NCBI RefSeq assembly: GCF_021117425.1
Contig: NZ_CP088298.1
Span: 1,178,001 to 1,242,000 of the forward strand
Source of the DNA: Brevibacterium zhoupengii
GTDB taxonomy: Bacteria; Actinomycetota; Actinomycetes; Actinomycetales; Brevibacteriaceae
Reading direction: 5' to 3'
DNA: 64,000 nt
Shown here: positions 43,503-52,843 of the stretch, piece after piece
Layout of the letters: every line of letters begins with the position of its first letter
How positions within the stretch are numbered: position 1 is the first letter of the stretch
Notes under the pieces: model-generated
Told to the model about the DNA's origin: nothing
The model's database searches: none
The model's input: the letters and a program-made list of their open reading frames with translations, nothing else
Translations under genes and position numbers: made by a program

Positions 43503-44794
43503 CAGACAACGATGACGCGCAGTTAGAGTCGACCGCTGCCTCACGCAGGCTCCCGAAGGAGATCTACGTCCTCGTCGCCGCGGCCTTCATCGTGGCGTTG
43601 GGCTACGGCATCATCGCCCCGGTTCTTCCGCAGTTCGCAGCGAGCTTCAACTTCGGAGTCACCGCCGCCACGATCGTCGTCTCCTCCTTCGCCTTCTTCA
43701 GGTTCGTCTTCTCACCTTCCTCCGGTCGCCTCGTCGACGCCTTCGGTGAACGTCGCATCTACATCTCCGGCCTTCTCATCGTCGCGGCCTCCACCGCGGC
43801 CGTCGCCTTCGCGCAGAGCTACTGGCAGCTGCTTGTCTTCCGTGGGCTGGGCGGAATCGGGTCAACGATGTTCACCGTCTCCGCGATGGCACTGATCATT
43901 CGGTTGGCACCGATCGATGCCAGAGCCAAGGCCTCGAGCACCTACGCCACGGCCTTCCTCGTCGGCAACATCGCCGGCCCCGTCCTCGGCGGAGCGATGG
44001 CCGGGTGGGGTATGCGCATCCCCTTCATCATCTACGCCGTCGGTCTCCTCATTGCCGCCATCGTCGTGCGCATCTTCCTCGCCTCCACCGCTTCGGAAGG
44101 CTCCTCGACCAAACTCGGTCGTGCTCGCCTGGAGGCGACGAAGGACGAGACGCAGATGGAGGTAATGACGTTCAAGCAGGCGTGGGCCGACTCCGCCTAC
44201 CGTGCCGCCCTGATCTCTGCGTTCGTTCAGGGCTGGTCGGCCATGGGCATCCGCGTGGCCATCTACCCGCTCTTTGCCATCCAAGCCCTGCGGGCAGACA
44301 CTGCGGTCGCCGGTCTGGCGCTGACGATGTTCGCGATCGGCAACGCCTCAGCGGTCACCGTCGTCGGCAGATACGCAGACACCTACGGGCGCAAACCCTT
44401 CATCCAATGGGGGCTGCTCGTCCTCGGCGTGAGCACCTCGGCCTTGGCGTTCACCGACTCAATCTGGCTGTTCTTCATCCTCTCCGTCGTCGCCGGCATC
44501 GGTTCGGGACTGGCCAACCCCGCTCAGCAGGCCACAGTTGCCGACGTCATCGGCCGCGATCGCAAGGGCGGCCGGGTCCTGGCGAAATATCAGATGGCCC
44601 TCGACGCGGGAGCCATCCTCGGACCCATCATCGCCGGAGTCGTCGTCGATCACTTCGACTACTCCTGGGCGTTCATGCTCACCGGCGTCCTCGGCATCTT
44701 GGCCGCCGCCTACTGGTTCACCGGTCGTGAAACCCGGCCCCGTGTGGTGCGCAAGGCAGAGCAGAACGAGCGGATCGACGACGATCTGAGCTGA
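43499..44794 (+). CDS. MFS transporter
   Basis: This 431-residue protein has about twelve membrane segments and the MFS signature GRLVDAFGERRIYISG after helix 2. It has a second such loop (GRYADTYGRKPFIQWG) in the C-terminal half. It resembles multidrug-type (DHA1) exporters. GTG 43499 overlaps the nitroreductase stop, showing coupling. Substrate is not known. Confidence 0.88.
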   Translation: MTDNDDAQLESTAASRRLPKEIYVLVAAAFIVALGYGIIAPVLPQFAASFNFGVTAATIVVSSFAFFRFVFSPSSGRLVDAFGERRIYISGLLIVAASTAAVAFAQSYWQLLVFRGLGGIGSTMFTVSAMALIIRLAPIDARAKASSTYATAFLVGNIAGPVLGGAMAGWGMRIPFIIYAVGLLIAAIVVRIFLASTASEGSSTKLGRARLEATKDETQMEVMTFKQAWADSAYRAALISAFVQGWSAMGIRVAIYPLFAIQALRADTAVAGLALTMFAIGNASAVTVVGRYADTYGRKPFIQWGLLVLGVSTSALAFTDSIWLFFILSVVAGIGSGLANPAQQATVADVIGRDRKGGRVLAKYQMALDAGAILGPIIAGVVVDHFDYSWAFMLTGVLGILAAAYWFTGRETRPRVVRKAEQNERIDDDLS

Positions 44795-44885
44795 GTCTCG
44801 CGGCGCGAAGGTAGTCAGTTCGTCGGCACGCATACACGCTGCTCGTCCGCCCGCGGGCACTCAGGTACTGCTCACGTGATTTGGA

Positions 44886-44904
44886 TAGTGTGAATCACTA
44901 GTAT
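44886..44904 (+). promoter_or_regulatory. Possible operator and -10 before the RND exporter
   Basis: TAGTG (44886-44890) is inverted as CACTA (44896-44900) and overlaps TAGTAT (44899-44904), a plausible -10. No regulator gene is adjacent, and the -35 is poor. Confidence 0.3.
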
Positions 44905-44971
44905 TGGTTCCCGGAGCACCATCCCCCTGCAGCCGATCTCTGCGGGTGCACACCGACTAGAGAGTCACCAC

Positions 44972-47900
44972 GTGAGTTTTCTGACCCGTTTGAGTCTGCG
45001 AAATCGTGCACTCATCGCGCTCATTTCCGTCGTCGCCATCATCTTCGGCATCATCGGGGCGGGAGCTCTCAAACAGGAGCTGTTCCCCTCCCTCGAAAAC
45101 CCCCAAGCCACAGTCACCGCCTCATACGAAGGCGCAACCCCGGAGGCCGTCGAACAAGAGGTCACCGACCCCTTGGAAGGTGCGCTGACGGCGCTGCCCG
45201 AGGTCGAGGATATGACCTCGACCTCCTCGGCAGGCAGTTCCTCGATCACCGTGAGCACCAAATACGGTGAGGACTCCGACGACGTCGTCAAGTCCCTCCA
45301 ACGCGCAGTCTCGCAGGTCCAGGCCGCGCTGCCCGAGGGTGTCGAACCCACCGTGAACACGGCCGGAACCGATGACATTCCCGTCCTCGCACTGTCCGTG
45401 ACCTCGGACGCCGACGAGGACAAACTCGCCGCCAACCTCGAGGACATCGCCGAACCCGAGCTGAAGAAGATCGACGGCGTCTCACAGGTCATGATCGCCG
45501 GTGCGAAGACCAAACAGGTCGAGGTCACGATTCGTCGAGACGACCTCGAAGATGAGGGAGCCAACCTCGACGAGATCGCCGGCATCCTCCAGTCCAACGG
45601 CATCCCCACCTCGGCGGGCGAGCTGAAGAGCGATGCGGGCACGGCACCGGTCGAGGTCGGAACCCGCATCCGCTCCGTCGATGCCATCAAGGACCTGGTC
45701 ATCAGCGGCAAGGACGACCCGATCAAGCTCTCCGACGTCGCCGACGTCAAGATCGAGAACCAGCCCGTGGAATCGATCTCGCGCACCAACGGCCAGCCCT
45801 CACTGTCGGTGTCGATCATGAAGGAATCCGACGCCAACACCGTCGACGTCTCCGCTGCTGTGTCCGAGAAGCTGCCCGAACTCGAGAAGTCGATGGGGGA
45901 GAACACCGAGTTCGTCTCCGCCTTCGACCAGGCGCCATTCATCGAACAGTCGATCCACGATCTGCTCGTCGAAGGCGGCTTGGGACTGTTCTTCGCGGTC
46001 CTCGTCATCCTCGTGTTCCTGCTCTCGGTCCGCGCCACCATTATCACAGCGATCTCGATCCCGCTGTCACTGCTCATCGCCATGGTCGGTCTGTGGATGG
46101 GCGGTGAGACCCTGAACATGCTGACCCTGGGTGCTTTGACGATCTCGGTCGGACGCGTCGTCGACGACTCGATCGTCGTCATCGAAGCCATCCGACGACG
46201 GCACGCCTCGGGAGGAGAGAAGTTCGCGAACATCCTCGCCGCCGTCTCCGAAGTCTCCGGAGCCATCACCGCATCGACCCTGACGACCGTTGCCGTGTTC
46301 CTGCCGCTGGCCTTCGTCTCGGGTCAGACCGGAGAGATGTTCCGCCCCTTCGCCCTGACCGCGACCATCGCCCTGCTCTCGAGCCTGTTCGTGGCACTGA
46401 CCATCGTGCCCGTCCTCGCCTACTGGTTCCTTCGGCAGCGTGAGGCCAAGGTCAAGCTCACCCGCGCGGAGAAGAAGGAGATCCGCCGCAGCCGCAAGGG
46501 CATGCTCTCCGAATGGCGCAGCGAGAAGAAGGCTGCGAAGAAGGCCTCCAAGAAACAGGACATTCTCACCGCCGGACGCCACGACGAACCGAGCAGCGAG
46601 GCGAGCTCCGCACGCGCTGCCACCACCTCAACGGCACCCCACTACGGTGCCACCGATGAGGAAGCAGGCGAGGTCGATGAGCTCGCCGGCATGCATTCGC
46701 CGGTGACACGGCTGCAGAAGACCTACATGCCGGTCATCTCGTTCTCCACCAAACACCCTGTCGTGATGATCCTGGTCGCCGTCCTCATCCTCGGTGGGAC
46801 CGGGGCGATGATTCCGCAGCTGAAGACCGAGCTCTTCGGCGACACCGGTCAGGACAGCCTGCAGGTCTCGCAGACCTTCGACCCAGGCACCGATCTCGAT
46901 GAGGCCTCGCAGCAGGCCGAGCCGGTCGAGAAGATCCTTGAAGACAACAGCGACGTCGAGTCCTATCAGCTCTCCGTCGGTGGAAGCACCTTCGGGTTCA
47001 CGAACGATTCGTCGATCACCGGCACCTACATCATCACCTCCAAGTCGGGAATCTCGGCGCAGTCGATCTCCGACGAGCTGCAGAAGGAGTTCGACGACCT
47101 CAACGACGTCGGACAGGTCGAGGTGCAGAGCCAGAGCTCGATGCCCGGAGCCCAGACCATCGACGTCACCCTTTCGGCCTCGGATGCCAAAGAGCTCGAC
47201 GATGCCACCAAGACCGTCACCGACAAGCTCGAAGGCGTTCCCGGGACTCAGTCGGTGACCAGCGACCTCGAAGCCGTCCAGCCCGTCATCGAGGTCAAGG
47301 TCGATCATGAGAAGGCCGCCGAGGAGAACCTCACGGAGGCCACGATCGGTCAGTACGTGCAGCGTGCGATGCACGGCCAGAACATCGGTGAGGTCGTCAT
47401 CGACAATGTCTCGCATTCGGTGCTCCTCTTCGACCGCAACGCCGACACGGTCGACGAACTGCGCGACCTCAAGATTCCCGGCAAACCGGAGGAGACGGCA
47501 CCAGCCGGTGGCGCTGCCGGTGCCGCTGGTGCCGCAGACGGTGGTGCCGGAGGTGCGGGCGGAGCCGGTGGAGCCGAAGGCGGTGCAGGTGCGGCCGGCG
47601 GTGCAGGTGGTGCCGGTGCCGGCGGTGGAGCCGGTGGAGACGCTGGCGCGGCCGTTGACCCGGGAGCCATGGCAGGCGCTCCGGCGCTGACGTCTGAGCC
47701 TCGGTTCATCGAACTCAGCGACGTCGCCGAGGTGAAAGAGGTCAAGACCGCACCGACGATCCGTCACACGGACTCGCAGCGTTCGACCACGGTATCGGTG
47801 ACACCTGCAGGCGATGACCTGGGAACGGTGTCGGCCGATGTGCAGTCGGCTCTGAACGACGTCGATATTCCCGACTCGGTCAGCGTAGACACTGGTGGTG

Positions 47901-48652
47901 CCACGCAGGAGCAGAACGAAGCGTTCTCCCAGCTGGGACTGGCGATGCTCGCCGCGATCCTCATCGTGTTCGTCATCATGGTCGCTACGTTCAAGTCGCT
48001 GCTGCAGCCACTGATCCTGTTGGTCTCGATTCCGTTCGCGGCCACCGGCTCCATCGCGCTGTCGCTGCTGACCGACACGCCACTGGGCCTGACCTCGATG
48101 ATCGGTCTGCTGATGCTCATCGGCATCGTGGTCACCAACGCGATCGTGCTCATCGACCTGATCAACCACTTCAGGGCTCGAGGTGTGGATCTGCGGGCGG
48201 CGATCGTCCACGGCGCCCGACTGCGTTATCGACCGATCCTGATGACCGCCGCAGCCACGATCTTCGCGCTCGTGCCGATGGCGTTGGGCCTGACCGGCGG
48301 GGGAGTGTTCATCTCGAAGCCGCTGGCGATCGTCGTCATCGGCGGCCTCATCAGCTCGACCCTGCTCACGCTCATCCTCGTGCCCGTCCTCTACCTCCTG
48401 CTCGAAGGCGCCAAGGAACGACGAGCGGAGAAGAAGCACGTGAAGAACATGGCCCGTGGACAGGTTCTCGACGTCGCCGAGGCGAGGGGTGCGCAGGGAA
48501 CGGACGCGAGGGATCGTGCCCGCTCAGGCACACAGACGGACACCACCACCGAGGCGGGTTCTGTGGCAGTGGCCGACCATGACGAGTCGACCTCGTCGGC
48601 TCCGGACGCCTCGGTCGAGCGCCGCGACACGGGTGATGAACCGAAGCACTGA
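44972..48652 (+). CDS. RND-family exporter (HAE1/SwrC-like) with low-complexity inserts
   Basis: This 1226-residue protein shows the AcrB-type layout: one membrane helix, a porter domain, a multi-helix block, then a second half with the same order. Helix 4 carries GRVVDDSIVVIEAIRRRHASGG, with the paired Asp used for proton relay. Helix 10-11 sequences (MIGLLMLIGIVVTNAIVLIDLINH) are also standard. Two features are unusual. A charged cytosolic insert lies between the halves (residues about 490-580, KKAAKKASKK). A Gly/Ala-only stretch (residues about 841-905) lies inside the second porter domain. Gram-positive members act without an outer-membrane channel and may export lipids, surfactants or drugs. 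The start is GTG 44972. Confidence 0.9.
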   Translation: MSFLTRLSLRNRALIALISVVAIIFGIIGAGALKQELFPSLENPQATVTASYEGATPEAVEQEVTDPLEGALTALPEVEDMTSTSSAGSSSITVSTKYGEDSDDVVKSLQRAVSQVQAALPEGVEPTVNTAGTDDIPVLALSVTSDADEDKLAANLEDIAEPELKKIDGVSQVMIAGAKTKQVEVTIRRDDLEDEGANLDEIAGILQSNGIPTSAGELKSDAGTAPVEVGTRIRSVDAIKDLVISGKDDPIKLSDVADVKIENQPVESISRTNGQPSLSVSIMKESDANTVDVSAAVSEKLPELEKSMGENTEFVSAFDQAPFIEQSIHDLLVEGGLGLFFAVLVILVFLLSVRATIITAISIPLSLLIAMVGLWMGGETLNMLTLGALTISVGRVVDDSIVVIEAIRRRHASGGEKFANILAAVSEVSGAITASTLTTVAVFLPLAFVSGQTGEMFRPFALTATIALLSSLFVALTIVPVLAYWFLRQREAKVKLTRAEKKEIRRSRKGMLSEWRSEKKAAKKASKKQDILTAGRHDEPSSEASSARAATTSTAPHYGATDEEAGEVDELAGMHSPVTRLQKTYMPVISFSTKHPVVMILVAVLILGGTGAMIPQLKTELFGDTGQDSLQVSQTFDPGTDLDEASQQAEPVEKILEDNSDVESYQLSVGGSTFGFTNDSSITGTYIITSKSGISAQSISDELQKEFDDLNDVGQVEVQSQSSMPGAQTIDVTLSASDAKELDDATKTVTDKLEGVPGTQSVTSDLEAVQPVIEVKVDHEKAAEENLTEATIGQYVQRAMHGQNIGEVVIDNVSHSVLLFDRNADTVDELRDLKIPGKPEETAPAGGAAGAAGAADGGAGGAGGAGGAEGGAGAAGGAGGAGAGGGAGGDAGAAVDPGAMAGAPALTSEPRFIELSDVAEVKEVKTAPTIRHTDSQRSTTVSVTPAGDDLGTVSADVQSALNDVDIPDSVSVDTGGATQEQNEAFSQLGLAMLAAILIVFVIMVATFKSLLQPLILLVSIPFAATGSIALSLLTDTPLGLTSMIGLLMLIGIVVTNAIVLIDLINHFRARGVDLRAAIVHGARLRYRPILMTAAATIFALVPMALGLTGGGVFISKPLAIVVIGGLISSTLLTLILVPVLYLLLEGAKERRAEKKHVKNMARGQVLDVAEARGAQGTDARDRARSGTQTDTTTEAGSVAVADHDESTSSAPDASVERRDTGDEPKH

Positions 48653-48659
48653 TTCCACG

Positions 48660-48673
48660 CCCACTACAGTGGG
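48660..48673 (+). promoter_or_regulatory. Palindrome with -10-like core before the CPBP gene
   Basis: CCCACT (48660-48665) is inverted as AGTGGG (48668-48673). TACAGT (48665-48670) ends seven bases before ATG 48678 and could be the -10 of a leaderless transcript. Confidence 0.35.
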
Positions 48674-48677
48674 ATCC

Positions 48678-49439
48678 ATGAGAAACGAGCTCGAACCACA
48701 GGAGAAGAAGCGCCTGTGGTTCGAGCTCGGTCTCGTTGCGGCACTCTCTCTGGGCCAATCCGCGGTCTACGCGATCGTGCGGCTGGTCGACATCACCACC
48801 AGGGGCCCGATCAGCGAAGCCGAAGCGAAGCTCAACACCTCGATGTCGCCGCGACCCGGATTCGACCTCGTCTACCAGATCCTCGACATCGGGTTCACCC
48901 TCGTTCCCGTGCTCCTCGCCCTCTACCTCCTCACCCGCGACACCGATGCTCCGCCCCTGAGCACTCGCCTGGGCGTGAACGGTCAGAGCGGGAAGGACCT
49001 CGGTCGCGGAACGCTGATCTTCGCCATCATCGGCATCGGCACCCTCGGCGTCTACGCGGGCGGCAGGGCACTGGGGATCACGGCCGAGATCCAGCCGGCC
49101 AACCTCGGCGATCATTGGTGGACGATTCCCGTGCTCATCCTCGCTGCGGCGAAGAACGGCATCGTCGAAGAGGTCATCATCTTCGGTTTCGGTGCCGAAC
49201 GCCTCCAGCGTCTGGGCTGCGGGATGTGGCCGATCATCATCAGCCTGGCAGTCTTCCGCGCCAGCTACCACCTGTACCAGGGCATCGGGCCGTTCATCGG
49301 CAACGTCGCCATGGGCATCATCTTCGGGTGGTACTTCATGCGCCGAGGCAGACTGATGCCGCTGGTATGGGCGCATTTCATCATCGACGCCGTGGGCTTT
49401 CTGGCACCGGGGATCCTCAGCCTCGTCGACGTCGGCTGA
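48678..49439 (+). CDS. CPBP-family intramembrane metalloprotease
   Basis: This 253-residue protein has about seven membrane segments. The CPBP (Abi/Rce1) motifs are all present: KNGIVEEVIIFGFGAERLQRLG (EExxxR), FRASYHLYQGI (the FxxxH motif) and WAHFIIDAVGF (HxxxD). Members cleave peptides within the membrane or process bacteriocin-related proteins. It follows the RND gene by 25 bp. A -10-like TACAGT seven bases before ATG suggests it may also be transcribed alone. Confidence 0.87.
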   Translation: MRNELEPQEKKRLWFELGLVAALSLGQSAVYAIVRLVDITTRGPISEAEAKLNTSMSPRPGFDLVYQILDIGFTLVPVLLALYLLTRDTDAPPLSTRLGVNGQSGKDLGRGTLIFAIIGIGTLGVYAGGRALGITAEIQPANLGDHWWTIPVLILAAAKNGIVEEVIIFGFGAERLQRLGCGMWPIIISLAVFRASYHLYQGIGPFIGNVAMGIIFGWYFMRRGRLMPLVWAHFIIDAVGFLAPGILSLVDVG

Positions 49440-49513
49440 GCAGGAATTCTCTTCCAGGCGAGCGGGATCCTTTTAGGTACGTTTCGTTTGACGTAATGCA
49501 CTGCTGTCCGCGG

Positions 49514-49535
49514 GTTCACTCCCAGTTCACCAAGC
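49514..49535 (+). promoter_or_regulatory. PHO box (two PhoP direct-repeat units) upstream of phoX
   Basis: GTTCACTCCCA (49514-49524) and GTTCACCAAGC (49525-49535) are adjacent 11-base units, each beginning GTTCAC. This matches the PhoP direct-repeat-unit pattern of Streptomyces PHO boxes (G-T/G-TCAYYYR-type, 11-bp period). The next gene encodes a secreted phosphatase, which supports phosphate-starvation control. Confidence 0.7.
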
Positions 49536-49640
49536 GGTAGCGCTGGGGCCAAGTCATGGTGGAATTCTCGATCGGGTGAGTTCCCCATCGCCTGGCGAGG
49601 TGGGAACCGAAAGTCCCGATCCGAGGAGATAACCGAACCG

Positions 49641-51803
49641 ATGGCACCCCTACGCGAACTTCTGCCCATGGCCGGACATGTCCGTGGCAAGCGAAGCCCC
49701 GTCACCTGCGCACTCAAATGCGACAACGCATGCAGCAAGGCAATCTGCAACACGTCATCGAACAGCTACTTCCGCGACATCGTGGGAACCCAGCTGACCC
49801 GACGGGCCGCCCTCGGTGCTTCAGCCGCCGGAGCCCTGGCGATCGCAGTGACGACGGCGCCCAGCCCCAGTGCCAGCAGCGCAGCAGCCAAGGGGAAGAG
49901 CCTCGCGTTCAAGGCCATCGACCCGGTGCACCACGAGGTCGACGAATTCATCGTCCCCAAGGGCTACTCCTGGCACCCCATCGTGCGGTGGGGCGATGCA
50001 CTCTTCCCCGACTCGGAACCCTTCGATCCAGAGAACCAGTCGGTTAAGAAGCAGCGCCGTCAGTTCGGGTACAACAACGACTTCCTCGAGATCCAGGTCG
50101 ATCGCAGCGGAGACGGCAACCGCGCACTGCTCTTTGCCAACCATGAGTACAGCAACGATGCGATCATGTACCCCGACTCCATGGACGAGAAGACGAAGCG
50201 GGCGATCAGCCGTGAAGCACACGGACTCACCGTCGTCGAGCTTGAGCGCAGGAACGCGAAGACTCCGTGGAAGGTCGACGTCAACGGGGCGAACAACCGT
50301 CGCTTCCTCATCGGCACAGAATACGAGTTCACCGGGCCTGCCGCCGGTTCGGATCTGCTCCGGACGCGAGACTACCCCAAGGGCGACAAGGTCCAGGGCA
50401 CCCTGGGCAACTGCTCCGGCGGACTGACCCCGTGGGGAACGCTGGTCTCCGGTGAGGAGAACTTCAACTCCTACTTCAGGGCACAGGGACAGTCGGACGC
50501 CGATAGGCGCTACGGACTGACCAATGACGCCTCGGCCTACGGGTGGGAAGACGATCTGCAGCGTTTCGACACGAACAAGTCCGGTTACGGCAACGAAGCG
50601 AACCGCTTCGGATGGATCGTCGAAGTCGACCCACGGGACCCTGAATCGACTCCGCTCAAGCACACCAGCCTCGGCCGGTTCAAGCATGAGGGAGCCAACA
50701 TCACGATCGCGGACTCCGGTCACGCTGTGGCCTACATGGGCGATGATGAGAAGTTCGACTATCTCTACAAGTTCGTGTCCAAGGACAAGTACGTCGAGGG
50801 CGATCTGTCGCACAACCTCACCCTCCTGTCCGAGGGGGATCTCTTCGTTGCGAAGTTCACCGGCAACTCACCGAAGAACGAGATCGACGGCAGCGGCGCA
50901 GTGCCTGCCGACGGAGAGTTCGACGGCAGCGGACAGTGGCTGCCGCTGATCAAGGACGGCAAGTCCCAGGTCTCCGGGATGGCGATCGACGAGGTGCTCG
51001 TCAACACCCGTCTGGCAGCCGACAAGGTCGGACCCACGAAGATGGACCGCTGCGAGGACGTCGAGCCGAACCCGGTCAACGGCAAGATCTACGTCGCCTG
51101 CACGAACAACTCGGACCGCGGCACCGACGGCAAGGCAGCAGCCGATGAGGCCAACCCACGGACCGAGAACCGTGACGGTCACATTGTGGAGCTGACCGAA
51201 CGCAATGGCGACCACACCGGCACCGAGTTCGACTGGACCCTGCTGATGGTCTGCGGCGATCCGAAGCAGGGTGACAAGACCTATTTCTCCGGCTTCCCCG
51301 TCGACCAGGTCTCACCGATCTCCTGCCCCGACAACGTCACCTTCGACAGCGCCGGGAATCTGTGGATCTCCACCGATGGTGCCCCTGATGGAATCGGGTA
51401 CTGCGACGGACTGTTCAAGGTCACGATCGAAGGCAAGCAGAGGGGCCGCGTTGAGCAGTTCCTCTCCGTACCGCGTGAGGGAGAGGTCTGCGGACCGCTG
51501 ATCCACGACGACGACAAATCAGCCTTCGTCGCCGTCCAGCACCCAGGTGAGGACGGAAGCTGGGCCAACCAGCACTCACAGTTCCCGGACTTCGTCGATG
51601 CCACCGATGTCGACGCAGGAGTCGCTGCAATGCCGCGTCCATCCGTCGTCCAGGTCCTGCGCGGCAAGGGCAAGGACAACGGCAAACCGCCGAAGAAGGA
51701 CAACAACGGCAACAACGGGAACAATGGCAATAACGGGAACGGCAACGGGAACAATGGCAACAATGGTCGGGGCAACGGCAACGGACTCGGCCGGGGCAAC
51801 TGA
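49641..51803 (+). CDS. phoX: PhoX-family alkaline phosphatase (Tat-exported)
   Basis: This 720-residue protein of the PhoX (DUF839) family hydrolyses organic phosphate outside the cell using calcium and iron cofactors. It has an N-terminal region with Cys-rich VTCALKCDNACSKAICNTSSN, then a twin-arginine signal (TRRAALGASAAGALAIAV, Arg54-55). The beta-propeller body includes NNDFLEIQVDR, LFANHEYSNDAIMYP, GTLGNCSGGLTPWGTLVSGEENFN, DRCEDVEPNPVNGKIYVACTNNS and FDSAGNLWISTDG. The C-terminus is an Asn/Gly repeat tail (about 40 residues, NNGNNGNNGNG). It is preceded by a PHO box and followed by a strong terminator. Confidence 0.93.
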   Translation: MAPLRELLPMAGHVRGKRSPVTCALKCDNACSKAICNTSSNSYFRDIVGTQLTRRAALGASAAGALAIAVTTAPSPSASSAAAKGKSLAFKAIDPVHHEVDEFIVPKGYSWHPIVRWGDALFPDSEPFDPENQSVKKQRRQFGYNNDFLEIQVDRSGDGNRALLFANHEYSNDAIMYPDSMDEKTKRAISREAHGLTVVELERRNAKTPWKVDVNGANNRRFLIGTEYEFTGPAAGSDLLRTRDYPKGDKVQGTLGNCSGGLTPWGTLVSGEENFNSYFRAQGQSDADRRYGLTNDASAYGWEDDLQRFDTNKSGYGNEANRFGWIVEVDPRDPESTPLKHTSLGRFKHEGANITIADSGHAVAYMGDDEKFDYLYKFVSKDKYVEGDLSHNLTLLSEGDLFVAKFTGNSPKNEIDGSGAVPADGEFDGSGQWLPLIKDGKSQVSGMAIDEVLVNTRLAADKVGPTKMDRCEDVEPNPVNGKIYVACTNNSDRGTDGKAAADEANPRTENRDGHIVELTERNGDHTGTEFDWTLLMVCGDPKQGDKTYFSGFPVDQVSPISCPDNVTFDSAGNLWISTDGAPDGIGYCDGLFKVTIEGKQRGRVEQFLSVPREGEVCGPLIHDDDKSAFVAVQHPGEDGSWANQHSQFPDFVDATDVDAGVAAMPRPSVVQVLRGKGKDNGKPPKKDNNGNNGNNGNNGNGNGNNGNNGRGNGNGLGRGN

Positions 51804-51846
51804 CCTAAGCACCGCAGACCGCGCCAAAGTCTGATCTAAAGGTTCC

Positions 51847-51893
51847 ACAGCCGAAGAGTGGGCATTCGTACTGAATGCCCACTCTTCGGCTGT
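51847..51893. terminator. Bidirectional 21-bp perfect hairpin between phoX and the kinase gene
   Basis: The arm 51847-51867 is perfectly inverted at 51873-51893 with a five-base loop. It lies between two convergent genes (phoX ends 51803; APH ends 51898) and probably serves both. Confidence 0.75.
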
Positions 51894-51897
51894 TCGG

Positions 51898-52755
51898 CTA
51901 CGTGTCGAAGCGGCGCAGCGCCCGCGCGAGCATGCGGTGGCCCTGGTCTTCGAATCGCTGGTCGCCAACTTGATATGCCCAGACTGCCGTGTCGATGGCT
52001 TCACGCAGGAGATCGATCAACCAGACCTCCTCATGCCGAGGGTCGGCCCCATACCCTTCGACGAAGGCGTCTTCCAACCGGTTCGAGGCCGACCATTGTT
52101 GGACCGCGAGCCGGCATAGGTCTGTTGCAGGCGGACGGTATTCGAAACGTCCGAAGTCAATCACGCGCAATCGCTCCTCATGGACCAACCAGTTGCGAGG
52201 CTGCCAGTCACCATGAGTGGGCACGAGAGCGACAGGGCGCGGCCGGTAGCCTGTGAGCAGGCGACGAGCACGGTGTTCTGTCAGCGGTTCAATCCGGTGT
52301 GGCTTCCCCAGCAGGTTCAGAGACTTCTCCGTCGCTCGCCGTTCGTAATCTGAGTCCATCACCGAGTCCATGCAGTGGAGGGCTCGCAGAGCTGCGCCCG
52401 CTTGCTCATGAATGTCATAGTCAAACTCCACAGACGAACCTTGAATCAATCGGCCTTGGAGATATGTGGTGATGAGGATGTTCTTGGACCGATCAGACGC
52501 GATCATTCGACTGGTCAAGCCGAGATCGACGAGCTGCTGAGTCGATGACTCATGGGCCGTGATCTCACGGCCGATGTGATGATTGCCGGGGCCTGCACAT
52601 TTGACGACGAAGTCAGCACCGGAAGATCGCACGTGCAGAACGCTGGTGTCGATGAGGCCCCACGACATGTCTTCGACAAGATCGAGGCCATCGAGATGCT
52701 CTTCGACGAACCGCTGATGCGTTGTGTTCAGTGGTCCGTTCTCCCAGGTGTTCAC
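51898..52755 (-). CDS. Aminoglycoside phosphotransferase-like kinase
   Basis: This 285-residue protein has the APH/choline-kinase fold motifs VPTHGDWQPRNWLVHEERLRVIDFGRFEYRP, i.e. HGD(x)4N followed by IDFG. The N-lobe includes FVVKCAGPGNHHIGREI (conserved Lys). It phosphorylates a small hydroxylated substrate, with aminoglycoside or homoserine-like compounds possible. Base composition looks slightly less GC-rich than its neighbours, hinting at acquisition. No resistance phenotype can be claimed. Confidence 0.78.
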   Translation of the reverse strand: MNTWENGPLNTTHQRFVEEHLDGLDLVEDMSWGLIDTSVLHVRSSGADFVVKCAGPGNHHIGREITAHESSTQQLVDLGLTSRMIASDRSKNILITTYLQGRLIQGSSVEFDYDIHEQAGAALRALHCMDSVMDSDYERRATEKSLNLLGKPHRIEPLTEHRARRLLTGYRPRPVALVPTHGDWQPRNWLVHEERLRVIDFGRFEYRPPATDLCRLAVQQWSASNRLEDAFVEGYGADPRHEEVWLIDLLREAIDTAVWAYQVGDQRFEDQGHRMLARALRRFDT

Positions 52756-52843
52756 GGAATCAGTCTATCCATGCGGAAACGGTCCCTGAGGCTGATTGCC
52801 GCCAGCCAGTGAAGACGCAGGGAACTCTTTCAGCACGAAAGCA

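Noticed and set aside
46628..48439. Long minus-strand open frame of 603 codons opposite the RND gene
   Set aside because: It mirrors the repeats of the RND gene, has no known domain and no ribosome-binding site; the plus-strand RND frame is well supported.
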